Below are positions 12,276 through 24,243 of a stretch of DNA of 64,000 nucleotides, in pieces. The notes below the pieces were generated by a model. It was not told the DNA's origin. It ran no database searches and saw only the letters and a list, made by a program, of their open reading frames with translations. Positions within the stretch are counted from its first letter, which is position 1. Each line of letters starts with the position of its first letter. A program made the translations under genes and the position numbers. The DNA lies in the NCBI GenBank assembly GCA_026545765.1, contig CM048841.1, positions 7,413,145-7,477,144 on the forward strand. Reading direction: 5' to 3'. This DNA is from Plantago major (lineage: Eukaryota; Streptophyta; Magnoliopsida; Lamiales; Plantaginaceae).

Positions 12276-12792
12276 ACGGGCCATCGATCATCAGCTTTTC
12301 GCCCTCGTCTATTGATCCATTGTTCCAGGATTTAGCAACTTTTACCACTTAAATGTAGGTTTTGGTTGAAGATTACGCAGGATTTACTTCTATATGCAGT
12401 GATGAACAAGTTCCGTCTAGATCAGTTAACCATTGAATTCTTTGGTGTATAATAAGTAATATTAATGAGACTCTTATACGTACTGGAACTAGCTATAGAT
12501 GAAAGGAAGTTAAGCATATGTTGTGGAAAATTGAAATTAAATGTACTTCTTTGGGGTACTATATAAAGGCAATAATTGATTAATGTTATACTATTATCTA
12601 ACTCTTTATGGTAGATTTGATTCTTAGATATGCTTGTGAGTTAAAGATCTATATTATGACATTCTTATTTTAGCTTCAATTCATTTGCACAAGAGAAGCT
12701 GAACAAGAAATCACAACAATATAGCAATTGAAGATAATATATGTGCAAATAATTAAATGGCGGAAATTGACACCTATTTATTTGGGGGAAAA
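12276..12792. other. 3' flank of the oxidase gene
   Basis: AT-rich 3' UTR and intergenic sequence. AATAAT-like stretches near 12450 could serve polyadenylation, but no single signal is convincing. Confidence 0.35.
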
Positions 12793-13515
12793 TCCAAAAG
12801 AAATCTTTAAATTACATTTCGCTTTTGACTTTATTTTTCACAATCCGGTTTTGCATAGAACGCATTATCGTCTAATTTAAGACACCACACGTATGCTTAT
12901 TTATGCGACACGTGTCACTTTAAAAAATACATAAATATGTAGGACTAAAATGTAAATACAGTAGATCTTTGTTAATTTCACATCGATCCTATTTTATTGA
13001 AAAATTTCAAAATTACCCCATAACCTTTGAACATAAAAAAGAAACATAATAAAAAAAATTAAAGAAAAATTTCTTCCGTGGCCATGGAGGAGCTTCCGTG
13101 GCCATGGAAGCTTCTTCCATGGCAGATGCCATGGAGGAGCTTCCATGGCCGATCTGCCATGGAAACTACATGGCCGATCTTCCATGGAAACTCCATGGCA
13201 GACGCCGTGGGAGCTTCTGCCATGGAAGCTTGGAAGCAGAAAATGCCAATTTTTTTTTTTTTTGAATTTTTTAATTTTTTTGTTTTTAATTTTTCATTTT
13301 ATTAAATGGGGTTAATTCATAATTATTCAAAATAATGTGGTCTTAATGGCGTTAAAATTTTAAAATTGCAATGTGACACGTGTCGCTTAATTAAGTTGTC
13401 ACGTGTCACATGGGTACCGTATTTGTGACAAGCGTCAATTATAGGTTCTAAAATCGGATTATGACAAAATAAGGTACCAAAGGCGAAATGTAACAACTTA
13501 AGGTACCTTTTATGG
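12793..13515. mobile_element. Foldback (long-TIR) element, non-coding
   Basis: The two arms are imperfect inverted copies over roughly 130-150 bp. Left: attacatttcgcttttgac, then cacaatccggttttgcatag, then gcgacacgtgtcac. Right arm, reverse complemented: gttacatttcgcctttgg, then cataatccgattttag, then gcgacacgtgtcac. Boundaries are approximate because no clear target duplication was found. No transposase is encoded. The arms flank a ccatgg-rich minisatellite. It could be a Mutator-like MITE or another foldback family. Confidence 0.5.
13078..13240. repeat. ccatgg-rich palindromic minisatellite
   Basis: Short units built on cttccatggc, catggaggagcttcc and ccgatctgccatgg recur about ten times in both orientations. 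Each holds the self-complementary hexamer ccatgg. GC content jumps well above the AT-rich surroundings. The stretch sits at the centre of the foldback element and could form branched hairpins. Confidence 0.75.
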
Positions 13516-14280
13516 ATAAGAAATGGTTGGTCTCCGGATTTTGAATTTCAATTGCCTCCCACACAAATTTGAAAGAAAATGCAGGGAGAAGAAGATTTAA
13601 GAGACGATGATTGGTCGCCTCGGAGGATCGGAAGAACAAACCACTTCGGACAGACATCCATGGATCCATGGGCACAAACTCCTCTGGCCTAGAATCTCGA
13701 AGACACCTAGTAGAAACCCTTCGCTTATAATGCTTTAAGCTTTGATTAACTCACTGCATGTATAGGCTCTGTAAAGTCATGCGAGAGAATATAATGGAAC
13801 CTGCATTTCGGTCCTTCACGTTAGACCATGATAACTCAATTGTGGACATATTTGGGCCTCTCTTTTGGTGAAATACGATGTCGTTTGCTTCGATATTTGA
13901 GAATTAATACACACTATAATTCATACGAGTTGATCATGGTGCGAATATATCCGGAGAATCTAGCTTCGTAAAGAATATGCAGGAAAAATATTGGAAGATC
14001 ATTCTGTTACCAACTATAATGGACCGCTCAATAGCTTCTCTCTAGGAAGAAAAAGTACATATCAAAAAACTGTTCCCCCGTTAGCTATGGATTATGCATG
14101 GATTATAATTTTCAAAGATTCCGTCTTGTGAGAGGTCCTACATATCAAGAAAGTCCCTCTATAATGCATAAACATGTATAATTTACCTTAAAACTAGATA
14201 ATCGATTTTTCATGAATTAATTCCACAATTTTTTGTTTTTTTAAAAAACTTACTCAACTCATCAATGTTCATCCAAATCC
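13516..14280. other. Intergenic DNA, nothing identified
   Basis: AT-rich sequence without a supported gene or repeat. Short ORFs here do not resemble known families. Confidence 0.35.
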
Positions 14281-14942
14281 ACATATGTTAATTTTTACAT
14301 CTAATTGTCTAGGTTTATCATCAAATTGTCTATGTTTATCGTGAAATTATCTATGTTTACAATGCAGACATTAGTAACAACCTATTTATCCAATCAAAAC
14401 ACAATATTTAAAAAAATAAACATGAATTTCAATTTCATTCGTCAACGAATAAATTTCAATACACAAAATAATGGAAAAAAATCAAAAATTTACAACATAT
14501 AAAAATATATGTCTTTTAAAAAACATTTAATACTTAAACAAAATAGATTTCTTCACACTCTTCACTTGTTCGTCGACCCCTTCTTCCACAACGTCTCAAT
14601 TTTTGTGACCAATCAATTTCTTTGTTCGACCACCCTTTTTACGAATATCTAATACATATAACAAAAACATAAAAAAAATATATACAATTTATACTATATT
14701 CTAACCAAAGCCTACTAGGTAGTTACTTCACCAAAATGGAAGTTACAACACCAAAACTAAAGAAAAACATATGGTAAAATAATATGGTAATTGGTAACCA
14801 ACTAATATGCACGTACAATACATGTTACATTATATGGCCATGTGATGTAAATAATAATATAAATTCATTTCATTTATTTGATTCTCCTTTCTTTTTTTAT
14901 ATTTCTTTTATGGAAATTACACGTTACATTATATAAAATGGT

Positions 14943-14973
14943 CACGCGGGTACCCGCGTGTCAATTATACTAG
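14943..14973 (+). mobile_element. Helitron-like 3' terminus
   Basis: A perfect 18-bp palindrome, cacgcgggtacccgcgtg (14943-14960), is followed nine bases later by CTAG (14970-14973) and then T. This is the Helitron 3' signature: a GC-rich hairpin about 10 bases before CTRR, inserted before T. No Rep/helicase gene and no certain TC start were found upstream, so the length is unknown and the element is probably non-autonomous. Confidence 0.5.
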
Positions 14974-14974
14974 T

Positions 14975-15655
14975 TTATACATAAGCATAGATCATTTATA
15001 CAAAAAAAAAACTAGACAATTTATAGTAAAATATAGACAATTTATACAAAAAACTAAACCAGCAACAACGAACAGCATAGACAATTTCTACTAAAACGTA
15101 GATAATTTCTACCAAAACATAGACCATTTATACAAAAAACTAGACAATTTATAGTAAAACATAGACAATTTATACAAAAAAAGTAAACCAGCAACAACGA
15201 ACAACATAGACAATTTCTATTAAAACATAGACCATTTATACAAAAAAAAACTAGACAAATTATAGTAAAACATAGACAATTTATACAAAAAAAACTAAAT
15301 CAGCAACTACGAACAACATAGACAATTTTTTCCACAACATACACAATTAATTTCTACTAAAACATAGACCATTTATACAAAAAAACTAGACAATTTATAC
15401 TAAAACATATATAATTTATACAAAAAAACTAAATCAGCAACAACGAAAAAAATAGACAATTTCTACAAAAAACTCTAAATTATTATTATTATATTCCAAG
15501 ATAACCATTTATACAATTTTTACGAAAAACTAAACCAGCAACAATGAAAAACATAGACAATTTCTATTAAAACATAGACCATTCATACAAAAAAACTAGA
15601 CAATATACAACACACCTATCTTTTCACAATAAGCCAACAATAAAGAACAACATAG
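14975..15655. repeat. AT-rich minisatellite, unit about 110-130 bp
   Basis: A unit containing catagaccatttatac, actagacaatttatag, aaaacatagacaatttatac and aaccagcaacaacgaacaac recurs about five to six times with small changes (the catagaccattta core near 14986, 15118, 15227, 15363 and 15573). The same motifs appear right of the gypsy element (30171-30230) and, in the opposite sense, near 14310-14360. The gypsy element therefore inserted into this repeat field. Confidence 0.75.
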
Positions 15656-15664
15656 ACAATTTCA

Positions 15665-16155
15665 AGGGAGGGTAGTTTGGACCTTTCCTGTTCACTATTG
15701 GGCCATTAATTAGTACTGGATTAATAACTACCCTCCCTGGCCCATTAATTAGTACTGGATTACTGTTCACTATTGGACCATGGGCCAAAGGTAGCATTGG
15801 TGTGCAAATCTGAATCATACACTTGGCATCATCTTAGGAACCTCATCATAAGTATATGGTCTCTATAAATATAGCACAAGGTCCAAGACCTTAAGGGAAG
15901 TAACAATCCCTAAGTCTGATTGATATCATAACCTTCCTCATAACTACTACATTGAGAGCTACCAACTCTCTCTTGAGTAAAGTCTCTTACCGGATTGACA
16001 TACGCAATCCGGGTAACCCTTTCTAACCCCTCTACTTAGTCCTTTTAGGTACTCCAGCTCGGACAGGTATTGCTCCGGACTACAAGTTGGAGGCGGATCT
16101 TAGACTAAGTTACTTGTAATAGTTTAGTTAGTGTTCTAGGTGTCACCCCTCAACA
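15665..16155 (+). repeat. 5' LTR of the Tat element, 5'-truncated and scrambled
   Basis: Bases 15726-16155 are collinear with 29698-30130 of the 3' LTR, including a TATAAATA at 15864-15871 and the common end cacccctcaaca. Upstream, 15665-15688 is the reverse complement of 29687-29710. Bases 15689-15725 are further out-of-order copies of nearby LTR sequence. The first roughly 450 bases of the LTR are missing. Confidence 0.85.
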
Positions 16156-16158
16156 TTT

Positions 16159-16176
16159 TGGCGCCGTCTGTGGGAA
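16159..16176 (+). promoter_or_regulatory. Primer binding site of the Tat element
   Basis: tggcgccgtctgtgggaa starts three bases after the 5' LTR. It would pair with the 3' end of a tRNA ending in ...GGCGCCA to prime minus-strand synthesis. The exact tRNA cannot be assigned here. Confidence 0.8.
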
Positions 16177-16210
16177 TCTTTACAAAAGGTTTCGCGACTG
16201 AGTTAGGCTG

Positions 16211-16945
16211 ATGGCAAGAACAAGACGGACAGCACGGACTAGTGCTGCGGGCGTTGGGACTCCACCCCCACGTCCGCGTGGACGTCCGCCCACCCGGGGA
16301 CGAAGGGCCACTGTGGCTGAAAGGAACGCTGGAAGGAGATATCCAAGCGACAGTCGCACAGCGAGCCCGTCCTCAGATGAGGGAGGAAACGTTCCGCACA
16401 GGGGAGTCCGAAATATTCCTGAGAACGTTGTACCTAAGAACCAAGGAGAGGGGATCGTATGAGTTTCTCGGACAGAAGCTCAAGGTCCTCCACCTGACTA
16501 ACACTTTACCATTCCAGATGGTCGTGTGGTCCGCACTAGTGACTTCGGATTGAGTGAGAACCAATTCGGTCGATTGCTCACGATAATCCAGGGTTGTCTG
16601 GGGTCTAACAATGTCCAACCCCAACAAGCCACTCCGCCAGTGGCTAATCCGAGGCAAGTAGAGCCCGCTCTATCAAGGAACGAGCACCGTCCGATCCAGC
16701 AAAGGTTGGGGAATCAGCTACCACAAGAGGATTTGCGGAACCTCCTAGACAGGACAACTTCCGCTTCCCAGGCTCGGCAAGAAGGAAACCCCAATGGACG
16801 AAGAGCATATCAAGAAGAGGGAAATGGGCAGCTTAGAGTTCCGCAGCAGATAGCACCGCGGGCTAGAGACCATGAAGCAGAAACCATTCCAGTAGTCCGC
16901 CTAGATGAACTCCCCGCGGATGTAGCAATAGAACGGGAGAGATGA
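16211..16945 (+). pseudogene. Tat element gag, N-terminal basic/disordered region
   Basis: ATG 16211 opens MARTRRTARTSAAGVG, rich in Arg, Pro and Gly. A stop at 16460-16462 interrupts it. The same type of sequence resumes in another frame at 16526-16945 (ENQFGRLLTIIQGCLG, then Gln/Pro/Arg-rich). In intact relatives this would be one N-terminal extension leading into the gag core that starts near 16942. It is predicted to bind RNA or be disordered. Confidence 0.65.
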
Positions 16946-19900
16946 TGACTGCGGAAGAAATCTATACTCAACAAAAATCCTTGGAGGCCCAGATTCTAAA
17001 TCTCGGACGCCTGGTAAAGGATCATGAGCAGATAGCTACTAGTGCGCCAAATCCTTTGTGCGATGACATCATGAGAGAAAAGGAAAGGAATAGAAACTTG
17101 GATCAAGTGATTCCGAACTTGAAATACTATTACGGGGATACCTGTCCCGTTGGCCACCTGACAAGGTACAACAGTAAGATGGATTCCAAAGGGATGAGCG
17201 ACAATACGAAAGCTCTCACGTTCTCATCTACTCTCTTCGGAACAGCCATGGATTGGTACACTGCTTTGCCAAACAAGTCGATAAGGTCATATGCGGACCT
17301 CTCCTCCAAGTTTCTAGGACGATTTGGAAAATCAAAAAGAAGAAAGCGCACTGTCGAGCATCTGGCAGAAGTTATCCAAAGGGAGCAAGAGGATCTAAGG
17401 ACCTTCTTAGATCGCTTTAACACGGAAGTTCTTCGAGTTGAGCCACACAGTATTAAGGAACGGGTCTGTCACCTGTATGCTAATACTTTCAATTCAGAGC
17501 TCCACAAAAAACTTTCTAGTCAGGAAGTGAGGAGTGAAAAGCATTTGGATGATATCTGTGAAGTGATGTATGGAGAAGAATACCGAAGGAATGTTCCAGT
17601 GAGAGTTGGTTCCAAGAAAGGAAAGGAGCCGATGAAGCAAGAGCAACGCCAGGGGAAGTCTGACCCAAAGAAATATTATAGGGATAGAGGTTTCAACAGA
17701 GAAAGGAGTCCGCTAAGACGGTTCGCGGACTACACTCATTTCAACAAACCAAGATCCGACATCTTGGCGACCATTGTTGAGAGAAAGTTGGATATCCAAT
17801 GGCCAAAGCCATCTCATAATAATCGGAAAAACAAGAATGCAAAGGGGTACTGCAAGTTCCACAAGAGTCGTGGTCATGAGACGGACGATTGCATTCAACT
17901 GAAAACGGAGGTTGAACATTTGATAAGAGAGGGAAAGTTGGAAGAGCATGTCTATACGGATGAGCCTTCCAGACATGATAAGACGGAACGAAAAAGGCAT
18001 GACAGAGTTACAGAGCTACCACCCCACCCCATATCCTTGCCACCTCCACCAGCCCACCGTCCGCCTCACGCGGACCGACGCCCATACAGGTACGATGATA
18101 ACATTGAAATGGAGAACCCTCCATACAGCGGAGTGATCAACACCATAGCAGGCGGACCTACTGGGGGCGATAGTAGGAACGCGAGAGAACGGATAGCTCA
18201 GAATTTCCGGAACAATGACAGATCGTATGCTGCTCCAGCAATTCGAGGGACAAATGCTATATACTTTGATGATAGTGAAATCCCTCCTCCTACGGCAGGA
18301 GACGAAGATATAGACGATCCGGATGTTCCGCTGGTGGTTTCTTTAACCATCGCAACTTATCGGGTAAACAAGATCCTGGTAGACACGGGGAGTTCCTCGA
18401 ACATCATCTCCAAATCGGCAATAGATCAGATGAATCTGGGAGGAATCCGATATGAGAGAGTCAACACCTCCATATTAGGATTCGGAGGAGGTACTGTCCG
18501 TCCTCTAGGAAGTGTCATGCTTCATGTTTCACTTGGGACACATCCCGCAAGAGTGACACAGCAAGTCCGTTTTGTAGTGGTGGACCGAACTTTCGACTAC
18601 AATGCCATCTTTGGTTGTCCGGAACTCAATCAATTCCGAGCTATACCTTCCACCCTCCATAATAAGATGAAATTCCCGACCCCGTGCGGAGTTGGAGAGG
18701 AAGTAGGGAACATCCGAGAAGCTTGGGAGTGCTATATTATGTCCACAAGGAGAGCATCTGCGCCTGTATTGGCAGTCACTGTGACCCCTGATCCGCCAGT
18801 TGTTCTTCCATCAAAGAAAGAGAATCCACACATTGGAGTAGGGAGCCAGAAGGACAAATTTCCTAAAACTGCACGGATCGAACCTCATGAAACCCTCAAG
18901 GAAGTTGAGCTTGTTGTTGGAAGCCCGGATAAAAAGACTAGAATCGGAACAGAGATGAATGCGGAAGTAGAAATGAAGCTTATTGCATGTCTCCGAGATA
19001 ACATTGATGTATTTGCTTGGAGTACTGAAGACCTAAAGGGGATAGATCCGAGGATTGCTGTTCACCGTCTGAACATGGATCTCTCGATCAAGTATATCCG
19101 TCAAAAGAGAAAAGATTTTGGTCCGATCAAGGATGCCATCATATCCGCCGAAGTTGATCGACTCCTGAAGGCAGGGCACATCGAAGAGGTCCGTTATTCT
19201 GATTGGGTTTGCAACGTGGTTCTGGTAGAAAAATCGCCAGGTAAATGGCGGATGTGCAATGATTTCACCAGGCTAAACAAGTTCTGCCCGAAGGATCCGT
19301 ACCCTTTGCCACGGATAGATCAATTGGTTGACTCAACGTCCAGATGTGCGTTACTGAGTTTCATGGACGCATATCAAGGCTATTACCAAATTCAGATGGC
19401 CAAGGAGGACATCAGGAAAACAGCTTTCTTCGTTGCAGGGGGAGTGTATTGCTTTAAAGTGATGCCCTTCGGATTGAAAAATGCGGGAGCAACTTACCAA
19501 CGACTGGTAAATCAGATGTTCAAGGAAGAAATTGGCAAAACCATGGAAGTGTATGTGGATGACATGCTCGTTAAGAGAAAAACTGAAGAACGGCACGTGG
19601 ATCACTTGAACAAGTGCTTTGCTATCCTTAGGAAGTATGGTATGACACTGAATCCGGAAAAGTGCACCTTCGGAGTGAAAGGAGGAAAATTCCTAGGATA
19701 TATGGTCACAGAGAGAGGGATAAGTGCAAACCCTGAGAAGATCAAGGCAATCCTAGATCTGCCTCATCCGAAGAACCTCAATGAGGTACAACAGCTTATT
19801 GGACGTCTTATGTCCTTAAGTCGCTTTATTTCGCAATCCGCAGAGAAGAACCTTCCGTTCTTCAAAATCCTCCGGAAAGGAGAGAGCTTTGAGTGGACCG

Positions 19901-20184
19901 CGGAATGTTCTGAGGCTTTTGAAAATTTGAAAAAGTACCTCCATTCCCCTCCGCTGCTCTCCAAACCCGTGGAAGGAGAACCGCTCTACCTCTACCTAGC
20001 AATAACGGAAGAGGCAATGAGTTCCGTATTAGTACGGATTCAAGCTAATGATCACTTGCCAATCTACTATCTTAGTAAAGCCCTTGCTGGGGCCGAGACA
20101 AGATATGTGAAGATTGAGAAATTTGCATATGCTTTGGTTTACACCGCAAGGCGGTTAAGCCATATTTCAAGTCTCATAAAGTAG
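16942..20184 (+). pseudogene. Tat element gag core, protease, reverse transcriptase and RNase H (1080 aa)
   Basis: This is a long open frame of 1080 codons. It has the Retrotrans_gag core (residues about 45-190; AMDWYTALP, LSSKFLGRFGKS, DRFNTEVLRVEP) and a knuckle-like CKFHKSRGHETDDC near 300. The aspartic protease follows with LVDTGSSSNIIS (about 475-486), then RT with KWRMCNDFTRLNKFCPKDPYPLP, MPFGLKNAGATYQR and an intact catalytic YVDD near 870. The first RNase H domain begins after LSKPVEGEPLYLYLAIT. A one-base deletion near 20158 makes the frame run to a stop at 20182-20184, before RNase H ends. Up to that point the enzymes look intact. The products would form particles and copy element RNA. 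Confidence 0.88.
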
Positions 20185-20204
20185 TAGTACTAACTACGGA
20201 ACCT

Positions 20205-21773
20205 TTGAAACAGGTCCTGGGAAAGCCCGACCAATCCGGACGACTCTCTAAATGGGCAATTGAGCTGAGCGAATACAACATTAGCTACCAGGCTCCGACA
20301 GCCAAGAAAGCTCAAGTTGTTGCTGACTTCCTAGAGGAGTACCCTGAAGCAGATTCAGAGAAAGTCCCGGACAAACAGGCATTTGAATGCTTAATCACCA
20401 AGCAGGTCACACGAAAACCAGTTCCGCCAACGATCAATCCGGAAAACCTTGAGGATGCTCAGTTCATTAATCAGTCTCTGACTGCATCATGGGAAGAAAC
20501 TCGGGTCAACCAAATGTTCCTTCTTGATGATATCACAAGGGAATCTGGTACCAACAACCCTGGTCCGGATATCAAAGAGAGGGAGGAACACAGGTTAGAA
20601 TCTCAGGAGCTTACAGAAGACCTCCAAACCAAGGACCACCCCTCTGATGTTTGGACATTGGAAGTGGATGGTTCCTCCACTGGAAGAGTAGGAGGAATTG
20701 GAATCTATCTTAAAAGCCCTGATGGCGCGGAACTCGACTATGCGACATCCCTGGAATTCAAAGTCACCAATAATGAGGCTGAGTATGAAGCACTGTTAGT
20801 CGGACTGCGTCTAGCCAAGTCCCTGCAGATCCGGAAACTCAAAGCATACACGGACTCACAATTAGTTGAAGCCCAATTTTCTGGTGCTTTTGCCACAAAA
20901 GGCCTTTCAATGATCAAGTACCTTGAGCTACTTAAGCAAGAGGTCAGCCTTTTTGATGAGTTTACCCTGGAGAAGTTTGACAGGGCCTGGAACGAAAGAG
21001 CGGACGCTCTGGCAAAGTACGCATCCGAAACAGCTGCTCTAGACACGAGGAGAGTAACCCTACTCACTATTACTGACTCATCCGTCATGAATCCTACTCC
21101 CAGTGTTATGATAACTGAAACAGGAAGAAACTGGATGACTGACATCTTTAGTTTTCTCAAAGATGGATCATTACCAGCTGATCCGAAGGAGTCAAGGAGG
21201 GTGCGGTGCCGAGCCAATAGATATTTTATAATTGGAGAAGATTTGCATAAGAGATCTTTTGCCGGGACTCATTTAAGGTGTTTAGGCCCGCAAGAGGCAA
21301 AGACTGTACTAGAAGAAATTCACAGCGACAGCTGCGGAAGTCATTCCGGAGGACGAACTCTAGCTCAGAAGATCATCCGAAAAGGCTACTACTGGCCTAC
21401 CATTGATAAGGATTCCGCTAACTTCGCCCGGAAATGTCCTGATTGTCAATATTATGCGAATATTCCCCATCGTCCGACACACCATATGATTCCGTCAGTC
21501 ATAGCGTGTCCGTTTGATCAATGGGGCATCGATATTGTCGGACCATTCCCAAGGGGCACTCAACAGAAGAAGTTCTTAATTGTGGCCGTGGAATATTTCA
21601 CCAAATGGGTAGAAGCTGAAGCTATGGCAACTATCACGGAAAGCCGAGTGCGGACCTTCATTTGGAAAAAACATCATTTGTCGCTTTGGCCTACCCAGAG
21701 TTCTTATCTTGGACAATGGTGCTCAATTTTCAGGCAACGGACTCAAGGAATGGTTGGCATCTTTCAAGATTGA
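20205..21773 (+). pseudogene. Tat element RNase H end, archaeal-type second RNase H, and integrase N-terminus and core start
   Basis: The frame continues pol after the 20158 shift. It starts with the end of the first RNase H (LSKWAIELSEYNISYQ). The second, archaeal-type RNase H follows (about residues 145-280; WTLEVDGSSTGRVGGIG, TNNEAEYEALLVGLRLA, TDSQLVEAQ), the hallmark of the Tat branch. Then come the integrase zinc-binding segment (HSDSCGSHSGG, CPDCQ) and catalytic core start (DQWGIDIVGPFPRG, the first catalytic Asp in IDIVG). A one-base insertion in an A run near 21667 shifts the frame, and the true core continues in another frame. Confidence 0.85.
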
Positions 21774-22360
21774 ACAACGCTTCACATCTGTCGGATACCC
21801 ACAAGCCAATGGATAAGCTGAGTCCACAAACAAGACAATTGTTAAGATCCTGGAGAAGCGGCTGAGAACTTCTCAAGAAAGTTGGGCGGATGATCTGGAT
21901 GGTGTAATGTGGGCTCATCGCACCACTTCGCGGACCGCGACTAGAGAAACCCCATTCGCCCTGGTTTATGGCTCGGAAGCAGTCATACCAGCGGAAATTG
22001 CAGTTGAAACTTTGAGAGTCCAGGAATTCAATGATTCTGTCAATCATGAAGCTCGGATATTCGATCTGGACATGCTGGAACATAAAAAGAACTGAAGCAC
22101 TAGCTAATATCCACAGGTACCAAGCAACTGCAGCCCGGGCCTACAACAGGCATGTTCAAGCGAAGGACTTACAGGTCGGAGACCTAGTGCTCCGCCGAGC
22201 TGATATCTTGAGCAATATTGGGAAACTTAAGCCTAAATGGGAAGGACCTTACAAGATTGTAGGTGCAAGAGTGAACGGAAGTTACGAATTGGAAGATGAG
22301 TACGGACACCCACTCAAGCGTACTTGGAATGCCAGGAACCTTCAAAAGTTTTACGCATAG
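21668..22360 (+). pseudogene. Tat element integrase core end and C-terminus
   Basis: After the shift near 21667 the core continues with a CRFGLP-like segment, the second catalytic region (LDNGAQFSG), and RFTSVGYPQANG, where TAA replaces the usual Gln codon (NGQAE) at about 21818. The third catalytic Glu follows. The C-terminal part (21907-22095; MWAHRTTSRTATRETPFALVYGSEAVIP) is typical gypsy integrase. A further shift near 22085 separates it from a chromo-like or GPY/F-type tail at 22100-22360 (LVLRRADILSNIGKLKPKWEGPYKI). The protein is not makeable intact from this copy. Confidence 0.8.
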
Positions 22361-22701
22361 GGATGGTTACGCGGACCCCTGCCGGTCATTTGGACATTTT
22401 AGGCTTAAACTGTTTGTTACGCGGAATTCTGTCATTTCTATTTTTGTTAACCCTTTTGTCATTGGCCATGCAGCCCACAAGTTGTAATTGAATTTCCGTC
22501 AAATCAATACAACTTCTATCTTTCAATTCGTAAATCTGAATTTTTCACCAAGCAAATTTGATTAATATACCCTTATTCAATACTTGTTCCTATACAAGGA
22601 CTGACTAGCGATTCCGAAGGAACTGGAGTTACATCCCTTTTCCATTTCCATTCAAGAGTTCTAACTTTTTTCTAATGAGATCACTGTTTTACTAAATGAT
22701 G

Positions 22702-22756
<55 letters not shown>

Positions 22757-22769
22757 TCGTTCACCGGGG

Positions 22770-22801
<32 letters not shown>

Positions 22802-23821
22802 TACATGAGCTGGGTTCAAAGTCAATTTGCCAATGAATCAGGAAATGCTCCCTTCCATTTTCTTTATCATTATTTTATTTTAACCAACTCCAAACGATGA
22901 ATCCCTTAATTGTTTCTCTACCCTTTTCTTGTGTCCAAAGAGTAGGAAGACGAATAGCGTTCAAAGTGACAAAAAGCAAGAGGTGAATTTTATTCATCTG
23001 CGAAATAGAGTACATATAACAGTGTCCTTGCACTCTACAACTTCAGATCTTTATTCGGATCTACAGCTACAATACATAAACTGTAAAGGAAATATTCGGA
23101 GAAACGTCGTCCTCCGTCAAGTAGATTCCTCCGACAGGAAAGTTTTCCCCTTAGTCATCACTTCCGGGAAAACCGTGAATTTGATATACCTGCACAACAT
23201 AAGATGTTTTAGTAAGTTGGAACTCTACAATATCACCATACCTTTGATTCCCTCTACGGATCTCGTGCACAGTGTGCACGGACACATTAAAATAGTAAGT
23301 GATTGGCACTTGGAATCTCATGCTCATGAGCAGATTGGACGGACACATCTTCTATGTCAGACATCAAACCTTCTATCTCCAGACAGGGGGGGGGGGTCCT
23401 TCAAAGGTACCTGTTTGGTCAAATCCGAGCACGGATCTGACGCATTGATCGTATGGCGACCCACCCGCCAGCAGCTCCCCGGAAAGGAAAAGCTCCTACC
23501 GGGTGGATCGCACATTCGACCAATAAGGCCATCCGTTAGTCTACCCCCAGATCTGAACGTTTTTCACGATCTGTATTTTCTACCAACTAATCTAGAGCAA
23601 TCATCCCCTCCAGACCCACGCCACTCTCAAACTCAAGACAAGCGCCGATTTGAGAGTGGACGAGAGTCTCGAGGGGGAGACTAATCAAGAAATCATCTTC
23701 TTATGGCCACTACCAGGCTCGAACTATGGAGACCTATCCGAGTTTGAGAAAAAAGTGGAAATTTTGAGTGAGGATGAAATTGGAGTCGGATTTAGATAAT
23801 CAGTGCAAAGGAGAGTTCGGG
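22361..23821. other. Post-pol 3' region of the Tat element
   Basis: No family is recognisable. A plus-strand ORF at 22929-23684 has no domain I know and unremarkable composition; I do not call it. A run of 10 or more G starts near 23388. The long non-coding stretch after pol is characteristic of Tat elements. Confidence 0.5.
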
Positions 23822-23829
23822 TATTTATA
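23822..23829 (-). promoter_or_regulatory. Minus-strand TATA box C in the Tat element
   Basis: The minus strand reads TATAAATA. It is followed, in the minus direction, by about 600 bp without a convincing ORF. It is one of three such boxes in the 3' region. Confidence 0.35.
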
Positions 23830-24137
23830 GATGGGACGAACCAATAAGCGTCCGACACGTAAGAACCTTGACGTCGACAATGGGCTTGGGCCATCCGTAG
23901 GGCCGAACAGTGTTGGGTCGACTGAGCTTACCCTATCTGATCTAGACAAGCCCATTAACCACGTCCGCGTTTGTACTTGCTGATCATCTTACAGGGAGAT
24001 TCGTATAAACATGATCCGACAAAGTAAGGATATGAAAAAGGTGACGATTTCATCTAATAAGGATATGAAAAACCATCCGAGCATACAGAAAATGGTGAGT
24101 ACAATTTTCCAAGGTCCGAAGACCATACATAGGTCAA

Positions 24138-24151
24138 CGGGGCATACCCCG
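24138..24151. repeat. cggggcataccccg hairpin, copy 1
   Basis: A perfect 5-bp GC stem with a 4-base loop. It lies 93 bases past the stop of the minus-strand ORF 24244-24543, in the position of its 3' UTR. The identical 14-mer recurs at 25041. Confidence 0.6.
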
Positions 24152-24243
24152 GCTTGTTCCTTCAGTGGATTCCCGAGGTTGAGCCTTGAGATTCTGGGCC
24201 CCCACCTTGAACCCGATGAGCTTGCTGCCGCATTCGGATCCTC

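Noticed and set aside
14975..15655. CRISPR-like regular repeats
   Set aside because: The units are 110-130 bp, degenerate and AT-rich with no unique spacers. The context is plant nuclear DNA, so it is a minisatellite.
22929..23684. 251-codon plus-strand ORF in the Tat 3' region
   Set aside because: No recognisable domain and no start context. It lies in a region where minus-strand units are expected, so it is probably a chance ORF.
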